From positions 1 to 14,150 of the forward strand of contig CAZKKX010000054.1 in the NCBI GenBank assembly GCA_964553505.1: DNA of 14,150 nt, read 5' to 3'. Both the position numbers and the translations under genes were made by a program. The notes under the pieces were generated by a model that was not told the DNA's origin, ran no database searches, and was given only the letters and a program-made list of their open reading frames with translations. The first letter of the stretch is position 1, and every line of letters starts with the position of its first letter. The DNA is from JAENZQ01 sp964553505. GTDB lineage: Bacteria > Bacillota > Clostridia > Peptostreptococcales > JAAYPU01. Shown here one piece after another: positions 1 through 7,330 of this stretch.

Positions 1-225
1 ATACTGTATGAGGGGTCTTTTAAGTATTATGACAGAATGGGCGATTTTAAATTTTCTAATCCTGCAAAATTGGCGGAGTTTATTCCCAGGCTCCTTAAGG
101 ACGAGGAATTACAAGAAAAATCAAAGGCGGTAAATCAGGAGTTTTTAGCACACGCTTATCCCCAGAAGCTGGCAGGGAGCTGTTTAATAGAAGAAATCAA
201 CAGGATAATCGGAAGAAAACAATAA
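1..225 (+). CDS. 3' end of an unrecognised protein, possibly a polysaccharide/glycosyltransferase-type enzyme (partial)
   Basis: Frame 1 is open from the first base of the window to the TAA at 223-225, giving about 74 C-terminal residues with the start outside the window. An internal ATG at 37 exists, but the frame is open upstream of it and no ribosome binding site precedes it, so it is probably not the start. The fragment is charged and helical, with an F-x-N-P-A-K-L-A-E-F-I-P-R-L-L stretch followed by a K-x-x-x-N-Q-x-F pattern near the end. This resembles the C-terminal helices of some capsule/surface-polysaccharide transferases, but no catalytic motif is visible and I do not recognise the family. 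Only 15 bases separate it from the aldo/keto reductase gene, so it probably belongs to the same operon and pathway. Confidence 0.6.
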   Translation: MLYEGSFKYYDRMGDFKFSNPAKLAEFIPRLLKDEELQEKSKAVNQEFLAHAYPQKLAGSCLIEEINRIIGRKQ

Positions 226-240
226 AAAGGAAAATGATTT

Positions 241-1173
241 ATGAAATATATTTATAAACATGGATATAATATCTCACGATTTTCTCTGGGTACGGCTCAG
301 TTTGGTTCGGATTATGGTATTGCAAACAAACACGGAAAAGTTGCGGAAAAGGAAATAGAAAAAATCTTTAATAAGGCTTTTGAAAAAGGTGTCAATTTAA
401 TAGATACTGCAGTTTCTTACGGTGAAAGCGAAAGAATTATTGGAAAAATTTTAAGTAATTCGTCCTATAAGGAGGATATCATTATTGCAAGTAAATTGCC
501 TCATCTTAAAAGCAAAAATAATCTTCAAGGGATAACCAAAGAAATAGATCAAGTGGTTGATCAATCTCTTAGTCATCTCCGCTTGGAAACTTTACCAATA
601 TTTTTATTACATGAAGAAGAAGATTTGTTTTTTGATGGAGGATATATCGTTGATGTTTTAAAAAATGAAAAGGAAAGAGGGAAAATAAATCTTTTGGGCG
701 TTTCGGCATATTCTCCCGAGGCAGCTGAAGCAGCATTAGAAAATCCGGAAATGCAGGTGATCCAAGTACCCTTCAATCTTTTCGATCAAAGATTGAATAA
801 AATCAATTTTTTCAGCAGAGCTGCGGAAAAAGGCAAATTAGTTTTGGTAAGGTCTGTTTTTTTGCAGGGATTATTTTTCATGACAGAAGATGAAATTTTA
901 CCGGAGAAATTTTGCATATATTCTCCGTATTTTAAAAAACTGTCGGAGATAGCGGATTCTTATTGTTTCAGAGTTGGCGAATTAGCATTGAAATATGCCT
1001 GTCAAAAATCTCAGGGATCTGTAATTCTCGGAGTAGATAGCTGTACACAATTGGATGAAAACTTGGATGCTTACTCTAATAAAAATATATTAAATTCAGA
1101 AATTATAAAATCCATTGAAAAAGCCTTTCAGGATATTCCTGTAAATTTAATTGATCCCAGAATGTGGTGCTGA
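241..1173 (+). CDS. Aldo/keto reductase family protein of the nonulosonate/glycan locus
   Basis: A 310-residue (beta/alpha)8 aldo/keto reductase expected to use NADPH to reduce a carbonyl on a sugar or related metabolite in the cytoplasm. The family catalytic tetrad is readable: Asp55 and Tyr60 in the IDTAVSYG stretch, Lys85 in ASKLP, and His124 in FLLHEE. The N-terminal LGTAQFG motif and the C-terminal ILGVDS stretch, which normally helps bind the cofactor, are also present. The ATG at 241 is preceded by AAAGGA (226-231) at good spacing. The gene lies 15 bases after the partial upstream gene and 16 before an SDR, so it is co-transcribed. AKR genes of this type recur in bacterial flagellin- and surface-glycosylation clusters, usually with unknown substrate. 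The fold assignment is strong; the substrate is not known. Confidence 0.88.
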   Translation: MKYIYKHGYNISRFSLGTAQFGSDYGIANKHGKVAEKEIEKIFNKAFEKGVNLIDTAVSYGESERIIGKILSNSSYKEDIIIASKLPHLKSKNNLQGITKEIDQVVDQSLSHLRLETLPIFLLHEEEDLFFDGGYIVDVLKNEKERGKINLLGVSAYSPEAAEAALENPEMQVIQVPFNLFDQRLNKINFFSRAAEKGKLVLVRSVFLQGLFFMTEDEILPEKFCIYSPYFKKLSEIADSYCFRVGELALKYACQKSQGSVILGVDSCTQLDENLDAYSNKNILNSEIIKSIEKAFQDIPVNLIDPRMWC

Positions 1174-1189
1174 TAGGAGGAGGAAGTTA

Positions 1190-1975
1190 ATGATTAGTAA
1201 AATATTTAGTTTAGAGGGTCATGTTGCTGTGGTAACCGGAGGAGCCGGGTATTTGGGTTATCATATTTCTTCAGCGCTTGCGGAAGCCGGGGCATGTGTT
1301 TATATTGCCGGTATAAATTATAAAAAATGTCGGAAAGCAGCAGAAAAAATATCCAAGGAGGCAGATGCTTATTGTAAAGGGATATATACGGACATAAGCT
1401 CTGTAAAAAAAACTCGTGAGACATTTCAACAGATTGCGGCAGAAAACAGTAAGATTGATATATTAGTCAATAATGCAGCATTTAGCAAAGGAAAAGGTTT
1501 GGATATGGAAGAAAAAAATTGGATAGAGGGTATAGATGGAACCATTAACGGTGTTTTCAGGGCAACTCAGGCAGTTATACCCTTTATGGCTGAGAAAGCG
1601 AAGGGGACCATTATCAACATTGCATCTATGTATGGAATCGTTTCTCCGAACCCGTCGATTTATAATAAGGAAGAGTATGCAAATCCGCCTAACTATGGTG
1701 CAGGAAAAGCAGCAATTTTGCAATTTACCCGTTATGCTGCCTGCCATCTTGGTGAAAAGGGTATAAGGGTTAATTCAATATCTCCCGGGTCTTTTCCCCA
1801 AAAAAATATTCAGAAAGATAAAGAATTTATTGCTAATTTAGAAAGAAAGATTCCCTTAGGAAGGGTCGGCAGACCTGATGAGCTGAAAGGTGCAATAATT
1901 TTTCTGGCTTCAGAGGCTTCAAGTTATGTTACAGGCGCGAACATTTGTATTGACGGAGGTTGGACCGCATGGTAA
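1190..1975 (+). CDS. Short-chain dehydrogenase/reductase, PtmA-like
   Basis: A 261-residue classical SDR. The nucleotide-binding motif TGGAGYLG is at residues 16-23, the NNA motif at 94-96, and the catalytic Ser146, Tyr169 and Lys173 are all present, so it should be an active NAD(P)-dependent oxidoreductase. The gap between catalytic Ser and Tyr is 23 residues instead of the usual 13, because of an insert with an S-P-N-P-S-I-Y pattern. From memory this insert is typical of SDRs annotated as PtmA in flagellin-glycosylation loci; I could not test this. The ATG at 1190 is chosen over an in-frame TTG at 1151 because GGAGGAGG (1176-1183) sits just upstream, and the longer form would overlap the AKR gene. 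A roughly 206-base gap follows, so this may end the first transcription unit. Substrate unknown, probably a sugar or sugar nucleotide. Confidence 0.87.
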   Translation: MISKIFSLEGHVAVVTGGAGYLGYHISSALAEAGACVYIAGINYKKCRKAAEKISKEADAYCKGIYTDISSVKKTRETFQQIAAENSKIDILVNNAAFSKGKGLDMEEKNWIEGIDGTINGVFRATQAVIPFMAEKAKGTIINIASMYGIVSPNPSIYNKEEYANPPNYGAGKAAILQFTRYAACHLGEKGIRVNSISPGSFPQKNIQKDKEFIANLERKIPLGRVGRPDELKGAIIFLASEASSYVTGANICIDGGWTAW

Positions 1976-2006
1976 AGCTTCTCAAATATCTTTTTATATA
2001 ATCCTT

Positions 2007-2036
2007 TTGAAACAATTCTTCCATTTGGCTCATATT
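2007..2036 (+). promoter_or_regulatory. Possible sigma-A promoter upstream of the pseB-like gene
   Basis: In the 206-base gap before the PseB-like gene, TTGAAA (2007-2012) and CATATT (2031-2036) are separated by 18 bases. Each box is a partial match to the vegetative consensus. It would allow the 2182-10843 genes to be expressed separately from the AKR-SDR pair. The match is weak and chance is likely in AT-rich DNA. Confidence 0.25.
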
Positions 2037-2181
2037 ATGTTAGTGAAAGAGAGCAATTTTTTACAATTATAAACTGAAACTGACAGCAGATACATTCACC
2101 ATGTTACTCGTTTTGCCGTCAATGGAAAGTCTGGCTTTTACCGAGGGCTCTCACTTCATTACCTGTTACAGGGGGAAGAAA

Positions 2182-3186
2182 ATGTTCTTTGAAAATAAAA
2201 AAATATTGGTTATTGGAGGTACCGGAACCATAGGAAAAAGGTTACTCCAACACATTTTAGCAGAAACACCGGAGGTTATAAGAGTTTTAAGCAGAGATGA
2301 GCATAAGCAGTATATGTTGCAAAACACCTTGGGTTTAAGGAAGGATATGCGCTATTTAATTGGGGATGTAAGAGATTATGACCGGGTTTTAACTGCAATG
2401 GAGGATATTGATTATGTATTCCATGTTGCGGCTTTGAAACATGTGCCGGCTTGTGAATATAACCCGTATGAAGCAGTCCTGACTAATGTTGTGGGGACTA
2501 ATAATGTCATCAGAGCCGCAAGAGAACAGAATGTGAAAAAAGTCATATTTACCAGTTCAGACAAAGCCATTTCGCCTACCAACACGTATGGAGCAACAAA
2601 GCTGACGGCAGAACGCATGTTGGTGGCTTCCGAGAATAATAAAGGCACCAGCAGAACGATTTTTTCAATTGTCAGATTTGGAAATGTCATAGGATCTCGA
2701 GGTTCGGTTATTCCTTTGTTTATCAACCAAATTGTCAACGATAGGAGGATAACCGTTACCAAACAGGAAATGAGCCGGTTCATGATGACTGTGGATCAAG
2801 CTACTCAACTGACCATTAAAGCCATGAAGGAAGCAAAAGGAGGAGAGATTTTTGTTTTGAAAATGCCGGTTATTGTATTACGGGATCTGGTTAAGGTAAT
2901 CACAGAGGAGACCTGTAAAAAATACCATATAGATGTTGAAGAGATAGAAATTCAGGAAATTGGAATTAGACCGGGGGAAAAAATGTATGAAGAGCTAATG
3001 ACTTATGATGAGTCAGTAGCAGCCTGGGAATTATCTGATATGTTTATTATTCCGGCCATAGGAGGAAGTCGGAAAAACTATGAAAATGCAGTAAAGGCAA
3101 AAGAGGGAACTTACAGTTCAGCTAAACAGAAGGTTATTTTGCCGGAAGAAGTTCGAAGGCTGGTGTTAGAACAGGATTTAATTTAA
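2182..3186 (+). CDS. pseB: UDP-N-acetylglucosamine 4,6-dehydratase (inverting), PseB type
   Basis: A 334-residue extended SDR, the usual length for PseB, which turns UDP-GlcNAc into the 4-keto-6-deoxy-L-arabino sugar in the first step of pseudaminic acid synthesis. Visible features are the cofactor loop GGTGTIG (12-18), SRDE-x-K (37-42), GDVRD (61-65), the LKHVP motif (85-89), the catalytic SSDKA stretch (Ser126, Asp127, Lys128) and YGATK (Tyr136, Lys140). The later RFGNVIGSRGSVIPLF segment and the RPGEKMYEEL motif also match the family. The ATG at 2182 follows GGGGGAAG (2171-2178). An in-frame extension back to 2101 lacks a ribosome binding site and family similarity, so I reject it. It is followed after 16 bases by an epimerase gene and then by pseC. 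CapD/FlaA1-like relatives are possible alternatives, but the neighbouring PseC, PseG and PseH homologues favour PseB. Confidence 0.9.
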   Translation: MFFENKKILVIGGTGTIGKRLLQHILAETPEVIRVLSRDEHKQYMLQNTLGLRKDMRYLIGDVRDYDRVLTAMEDIDYVFHVAALKHVPACEYNPYEAVLTNVVGTNNVIRAAREQNVKKVIFTSSDKAISPTNTYGATKLTAERMLVASENNKGTSRTIFSIVRFGNVIGSRGSVIPLFINQIVNDRRITVTKQEMSRFMMTVDQATQLTIKAMKEAKGGEIFVLKMPVIVLRDLVKVITEETCKKYHIDVEEIEIQEIGIRPGEKMYEELMTYDESVAAWELSDMFIIPAIGGSRKNYENAVKAKEGTYSSAKQKVILPEEVRRLVLEQDLI

Positions 3187-3202
3187 AGGGGGATTTTATA
3201 AA

Positions 3203-4162
3203 TTGAAAGTTCTTGTAACCGGAGGAGCAGGATTTATAGGAAGATGGGTGGTTAAAAAACTTCTGGAGGATAATCATCAGGTTTGGGTTCTGGATAATTT
3301 ATCCAATGGGAAATATGACAATATAAAGGCATTTATAGATGATGCTTATCCGCTTTATTTTATAGAGAATGATATAAAAAATGAACAAATTCTGGATGGC
3401 CTTTTTAAAAATAGATTTGATATCTGCTATCATCTTGCAGCAAGCATCAATGTTCAAGATAGCATTGATGAGCCTAAAACAACTTTTGCCAACGATACTG
3501 TCGGTGCATATAATGTATTGGAAAAATGCAGAATGTATCATGTAAAAATGGTTTTAATGAGTACTTGTATGGTTTACGATAAAGCTTCTGTTTCAGCAGA
3601 TATTGCAGAGGAGCATCCGGTCAAACCGGCTTCGCCCTATGCAGGGTCAAAATTGGCTGCTGAGCATATGGTGCTATCATATTATCATGCTTATGGCTTG
3701 CCTATTTCCATTCTTCGTCCCTTCAATACCTACGGACCCTTTCAAAAAAGTAGTGGTGAAGGCGGTGTCGTAGCGATTTTCATCAAGAATAAGCTGGAGA
3801 ATGAGATGTTGAATATTTATGGGGACGGGAAACAAACCAGAGATTTGCTTTATGTGGAGGATTGTGCGGAATTTGTAGTTGAAGCAGGTTATTCAGATAA
3901 AGCTAACGGTCAAATTATAAATGCCGGACTGGGCCGGGATATATCTATCAATGAACTGGCGGAGTTGATTATAAAAGATACCGGTAAAATTAAGCATATC
4001 CAACACATCCATCCCCAAAGTGAAATTCAAAAATTACTTTGTAATTATAGTAAGGCGAAGAGAGTTTTAAATTGGGAACCCAAAATCAGTCTTGATGAAG
4101 GAATTAAAAGGACAGAATATTGGATCCTGGAGGAGATGTTTAATCATAAATATGAGTCATAA
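3203..4162 (+). CDS. NAD-dependent sugar-nucleotide epimerase/dehydratase (extended SDR, GalE/RmlB-like)
   Basis: A 319-residue extended SDR acting on a nucleotide sugar. The NAD-binding GGAGFIG is at residues 7-13, the catalytic pair is Tyr146 and Lys150 in SPYAGSK, and the substrate-side RPFNTYGP and YGDGKQTRDLLYVED stretches are typical. At the position where 4,6-dehydratases carry T-D-E-V-Y-G, this protein has S120-T-C-M-V-Y-D126. It therefore lacks the dehydratase Asp-Glu pair and keeps the Ser/Thr of epimerases, so an epimerase role is more likely than a second dehydratase (LegB type). The start is TTG at 3203, supported by AAGGGGGA just upstream; no ATG fits. Its 3' end overlaps the aminotransferase gene by 11 bases. 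Its place between PseB and PseC is not part of the standard six-step Pse pathway. Substrate unknown. Confidence 0.85.
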   Translation: MKVLVTGGAGFIGRWVVKKLLEDNHQVWVLDNLSNGKYDNIKAFIDDAYPLYFIENDIKNEQILDGLFKNRFDICYHLAASINVQDSIDEPKTTFANDTVGAYNVLEKCRMYHVKMVLMSTCMVYDKASVSADIAEEHPVKPASPYAGSKLAAEHMVLSYYHAYGLPISILRPFNTYGPFQKSSGEGGVVAIFIKNKLENEMLNIYGDGKQTRDLLYVEDCAEFVVEAGYSDKANGQIINAGLGRDISINELAELIIKDTGKIKHIQHIHPQSEIQKLLCNYSKAKRVLNWEPKISLDEGIKRTEYWILEEMFNHKYES

Positions 4163-5351
4163 AACTAAACCGGCAATTTCAGGAGGAGAGCCTATTCGGG
4201 AACATTTTCTGCCTTATGGCAGGCAGTGGCTGGATAATGATGATATAAAGGTCGTGAAAGAGGTGCTTGAAGGAGATTATTTGACAACGGGACCTGCCAT
4301 TGAACGGTTTGAAAAGGAAATTGCAGAATATACAGGAGCCGGATATGCGGTAGCTTTTGCAAATGGAACTGCAGCCCTTCATGGTGCCTGTTTTGCAGCA
4401 GGCATAAAAGAAGGTGATGAAGTTATCACAACACCTATAACTTTTGCAGCCAGTGCAAATTGTGTACTTTATCAGGGAGGAACTCCGATTTTTGCCGATG
4501 TAAACCTAAAGACCTACAATATAGAGCCACAGGCTGTGGAAAAATTAGTAACCAAGAAGACTAAAGCGATTATCCCCGTTGATTTTACCGGGCAGCCTGT
4601 TGATTTGGATGCCATAAAAGCAATTGCCAAAGAATATGATCTCATAACAATAGAAGATGCGGCTCATGCATTAGGCGCAAGATATAAGGGTAAAAGAATA
4701 GGTGGACTCAGTGATATGAGTGTTTTCAGCTTTCATCCGGTAAAGCAAATCACTACAGGTGAAGGAGGCATTGTGACTACAAATAATGAAAGCTACTGCC
4801 ATAAACTGAAACAATTCAGAATACACGGGATAACCAGAGAACCGGATGAATTAATCTGTTATCATGGTCCGTGGTACTATGAAATGCAGGAGATGGGCTT
4901 TAATTACCGGATGACGGATATTCAAGCGGCCTTAGGGATAAGTCAGCTTAAGAAATTAGAGAATTTTATAAAAATAAGACAAAATTACGCTAAAGCATAT
5001 AGTAATGCCTTCAGAGATATGGAAGAGATCATATGCCCTATTCAGCTTCCGGATACGGTTTCCGGTTGGCATTTATATGTCATCCGCTTAAAACCGGAAA
5101 CATTAACAACAGGACGCAGAGAAATTTTTGACGCCCTGCAAAAAGAAAATATAGGCGTGCAGGTTCATTATATTCCTGTTTATTATCATCCCTATTATCA
5201 GAAATTGGGATATTCAAAAGGCTTATGTCCCAACGCAGAAAAGATTTATGAAGAGATACTGACACTTCCCCTTTTCCCGGCAATGAATATGCAGGATTTA
5301 AAGGATGTCATTCATGCAGTGAAAAAAGTAGTTTCATATTATAAGGCTTAG
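4152..5351 (+). CDS. pseC: UDP-4-amino-4,6-dideoxy-N-acetyl-beta-L-altrosamine transaminase, PseC type
   Basis: A 399-residue PLP-dependent aminotransferase of the DegT/DnrJ/EryC1 family. It should transfer an amino group, usually from glutamate, to C4 of the PseB product. The Schiff-base lysine is Lys198 in FHPVKQITTGEGG, and Asp169 in IEDAAHALG should contact the PLP ring nitrogen. Other PseC-like features are the GDYLTTGP opening, ANGTAALHGA (71-79 region), FNYRMTDIQAALG and the late VQVHYIPVYYHPYY stretch. The first ATG that fits is 4152, overlapping the previous gene by 11 bases. GGAGGAG lies at 4129-4135, slightly far (16 bases), so translational coupling is likely. A longer TTG form from 4092 would overlap far more and is unlikely. 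The neighbouring genes point to pseudaminic rather than legionaminic chemistry. Confidence 0.9.
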   Translation: MSHKTKPAISGGEPIREHFLPYGRQWLDNDDIKVVKEVLEGDYLTTGPAIERFEKEIAEYTGAGYAVAFANGTAALHGACFAAGIKEGDEVITTPITFAASANCVLYQGGTPIFADVNLKTYNIEPQAVEKLVTKKTKAIIPVDFTGQPVDLDAIKAIAKEYDLITIEDAAHALGARYKGKRIGGLSDMSVFSFHPVKQITTGEGGIVTTNNESYCHKLKQFRIHGITREPDELICYHGPWYYEMQEMGFNYRMTDIQAALGISQLKKLENFIKIRQNYAKAYSNAFRDMEEIICPIQLPDTVSGWHLYVIRLKPETLTTGRREIFDALQKENIGVQVHYIPVYYHPYYQKLGYSKGLCPNAEKIYEEILTLPLFPAMNMQDLKDVIHAVKKVVSYYKA

Positions 5352-5430
5352 CTTTTTATGCATATTCATATTTGTGATAATTATCCTATGAAATTATTAA
5401 GTATATGAGAAAAATATGGAGGGTGGAATA

Positions 5431-6219
5431 TTGAATAATAAGAAAAAACATACCGCTTTAGTTCTGGCAAGTTCATCAGGCCTTGGGCTGGCTGTCGCCA
5501 AAGCCTTATATAGAGAAGGGTATAATGTCATTATAAGCAGCAGAAGTCAAAAACTTTATCAGGCTGAAAAAGAGATAAAAACTGTTTGCGGTGGTGCAGA
5601 TGTATTAGCTGTTCCTTCTGATATTACGCAAATTGAAGATTTGAATCATTTGATCCACGAAGGACAACAAAAATTCGGAACAATAGACGTTTTATTTACC
5701 AATGGGCCCGGTCCTAAGCCTGGAAATATAAATGAACTGGAGCCAAAGGATTTTTCTGAGTCACATCAAGATATAATATTGCCTGTCATTTACCTTGCCA
5801 AGCGGCTTATTCCGGGAATGATATCAAATAAATGGGGACGTATCATCATGAACACTTCTATTACGGCTAAAGAACCTGCAGATACGCTGGTACTATCTAA
5901 TGTATACAGAGCCGGTTTAGCAGCTTTAGCTAAAACTCTTTCCGTTCAACTTGCCGGTGATAATATTACTGTCAATACGGTTGGACCTGCGGTTTTCAGG
6001 ACTGAAAGGGCGTTGCAGCTTTTGAATGAAACATCTCGAAGACAAGGGCGAAGTGTGGAGGAAATTGAACGAGAGAATACAAAACATTTACCCATGAAAA
6101 GGTATAATAATCCTGAAGAATTCGGCAGTGTAGTAGCTTTTTTGGCCGGTGAAGCAGCGAGTGCGATAACAGGCTCTTTTATTGCTGTTGATGGGGGTAT
6201 GTCCCATGGCATATTTTAG
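5431..6219 (+). CDS. Divergent SDR-fold protein lacking the catalytic Tyr/Lys pair
   Basis: A 262-residue protein with the SDR fold but an imperfect active site. The cofactor loop reads ASSSGLGL (13-20) instead of TGxxxGxG, and NNAG is replaced by TNGPGP (90-95). Ser143 is in place, but 13 residues later, where the Tyr belongs, there is Ser156, and the Lys position is Arg160 (SNVYRAG). A separate Tyr159 does not restore a YxxxK motif. The C-terminal AVDGG motif is normal. As I recall, this matches a known SDR-like subgroup with degenerate tetrad and NAD motif. It may bind a nucleotide without classical catalysis, or use a different mechanism. TTG at 5431 is chosen over ATG at 5416 because GGAGGGTGG (5418-5426) overlaps the ATG and is ideally spaced for the TTG. 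It precedes the first NeuB-like synthase by 38 bases. A very weak promoter-like pair (5372-5400) lies in the gap before it. Confidence 0.85.
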   Translation: MNNKKKHTALVLASSSGLGLAVAKALYREGYNVIISSRSQKLYQAEKEIKTVCGGADVLAVPSDITQIEDLNHLIHEGQQKFGTIDVLFTNGPGPKPGNINELEPKDFSESHQDIILPVIYLAKRLIPGMISNKWGRIIMNTSITAKEPADTLVLSNVYRAGLAALAKTLSVQLAGDNITVNTVGPAVFRTERALQLLNETSRRQGRSVEEIERENTKHLPMKRYNNPEEFGSVVAFLAGEAASAITGSFIAVDGGMSHGIF

Positions 6220-6257
6220 GTGCCAAGTAAGAATTCATTTATATGGGAGGCTTAACG

Positions 6258-7268
6258 ATGAGAACTTTTAAAGTTGGCCGACAAAGCATAGGAAAAAATG
6301 AACCTGTTTTTATTATTGCTGAGGCAGGTATTAATCACGCCGGGTTATTTAGTGAAGCACAAGAAATGGTTGAGGTGGCAAAAAAATGTAAGGTTAATGC
6401 CGTAACATTTCAGCATATTGCTTGGGATGAAATAAACAGTATCAGTATGAGTGCCAAGGACAATAACGGATGGGACAATTGGCGTTTAACAGATCAACAA
6501 ATAGCAAAATTGTTTAAGCAAGCCCATGATTACAATATGGCTGTTACGGCATGTGTTGCAGATTTTGATTCTTTGGAGTTCGTTGTAGAGGAAGGCGCTG
6601 ATTTTATTAAGGTTGTGAGTGGAGACATTACTTGCCATCCTTTTTTGGCTAAGTGTGCGGCTACAGGACTGCCAATTTTTCTTTCCACAGGGAATGCGCT
6701 GATTTCCGAAATTGAAGCTGCTTTGAAAGTAATTGAAGAAGCAGGAGGGTCAAAAATAGTTCTTTACCATACAAACAGTAAATACCCGACGCCTCCTCAA
6801 GAAGTAGATCTCAGGGCACTGAAGATTCTTAAAGGCTATGACTATCCAATTGGATTTTGTGACCATACCAAAGGAACGGTGATTCCTCTGGCAGCTTCGG
6901 CCCTTGGTGCTCGAGTTATAGAAAAGCATTTTAGCCTGAATCCGTCAATCAAACGACCGGATTGTGAAGTTTCAATTGATCCTCAGGAGCTGCAACAATT
7001 TGTTTTTGATATAAGAACAGTGGAGAAAGCGTTAGGCGAACCGGTTAAACGGCGGTATCCGGATGAAGGAGATTATATATTGGCTCGGAGGTCCGTAACT
7101 GCGGGAAAGGACTTGCAGAAAGGGGATTTGCTCCAATGGGAAGAGCTGGCTTATAAGCGACCCGGAACAGGAATACAGCCTTCTGAGGCAGAAAAACTGA
7201 TAGGAAGAGTTCTTTTGATTGATGTGAAAAGAGGCGAACTGCTGACGGAAAAGATGTTAAAAAGTTGA
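6258..7268 (+). CDS. NeuB-family sialic/nonulosonic acid synthase-like protein, divergent active site
   Basis: A 336-residue member of the NeuB family: a TIM-barrel synthase domain (about 1-265) plus a C-terminal SAF/antifreeze-like domain (about 275-336, with RRSVTAGKDL and KRPGTGI). Family enzymes condense phosphoenolpyruvate with a six-carbon amino sugar to form a nine-carbon sugar acid. Retained features are AEAGINH (21-27), Lys118 with SGD (121-123), H-T-N-S-K-Y-P (171-177), the metal-site histidines His203 and His224, and Asp235. Differences are marked: the VKxQ lysine, a PEP-pocket residue in characterised NeuB, is Thr50; the usual TPF loop reads ACVADFD; and Ser before Asp202-His203 is Cys201. 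ATG 6258 follows GGGAGG at good spacing. A second, more canonical NeuB paralogue lies 0.9 kb downstream. It may use another substrate or have lost synthase activity. Confidence 0.85.
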   Translation: MRTFKVGRQSIGKNEPVFIIAEAGINHAGLFSEAQEMVEVAKKCKVNAVTFQHIAWDEINSISMSAKDNNGWDNWRLTDQQIAKLFKQAHDYNMAVTACVADFDSLEFVVEEGADFIKVVSGDITCHPFLAKCAATGLPIFLSTGNALISEIEAALKVIEEAGGSKIVLYHTNSKYPTPPQEVDLRALKILKGYDYPIGFCDHTKGTVIPLAASALGARVIEKHFSLNPSIKRPDCEVSIDPQELQQFVFDIRTVEKALGEPVKRRYPDEGDYILARRSVTAGKDLQKGDLLQWEELAYKRPGTGIQPSEAEKLIGRVLLIDVKRGELLTEKMLKS

Positions 7269-7330
7269 AAGGTACATGATACAAAAAAGAAAATTTAAAA
7301 TAAAACCCATGCGAATATTTAAAAAAGGTA

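Noticed and set aside
2101..2181. N-terminal extension of the PseB-like protein to an ATG at 2101
   Set aside because: The extra 27 residues have no ribosome binding site and no resemblance to the family. ATG 2182 has a good Shine-Dalgarno and gives the usual 334-residue length.
2412..2783. 123-residue minus-strand open frame inside pseB
   Set aside because: It lies wholly within a well-supported gene on the other strand, with no ribosome binding site or recognisable motif; it is a shadow frame.
4092..4151. Longer form of the PseC-like protein from TTG 4092
   Set aside because: It would overlap the epimerase gene by 71 bases, and the added residues do not look like the family N terminus. 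ATG 4152 fits better.
3203..4162. LegB (legionaminic 4,6-dehydratase) identity for the epimerase-like gene
   Set aside because: The dehydratase Asp-Glu pair is missing (S-T-C-M-V-Y), and no LegG-type hydrolysing 2-epimerase is present, so a legionaminic pathway is not supported.
5372..5400. Promoter TTGTGA-N17-TATTAA upstream of the degenerate SDR
   Set aside because: Each box matches only four of six positions; in DNA this AT-rich it is close to chance.
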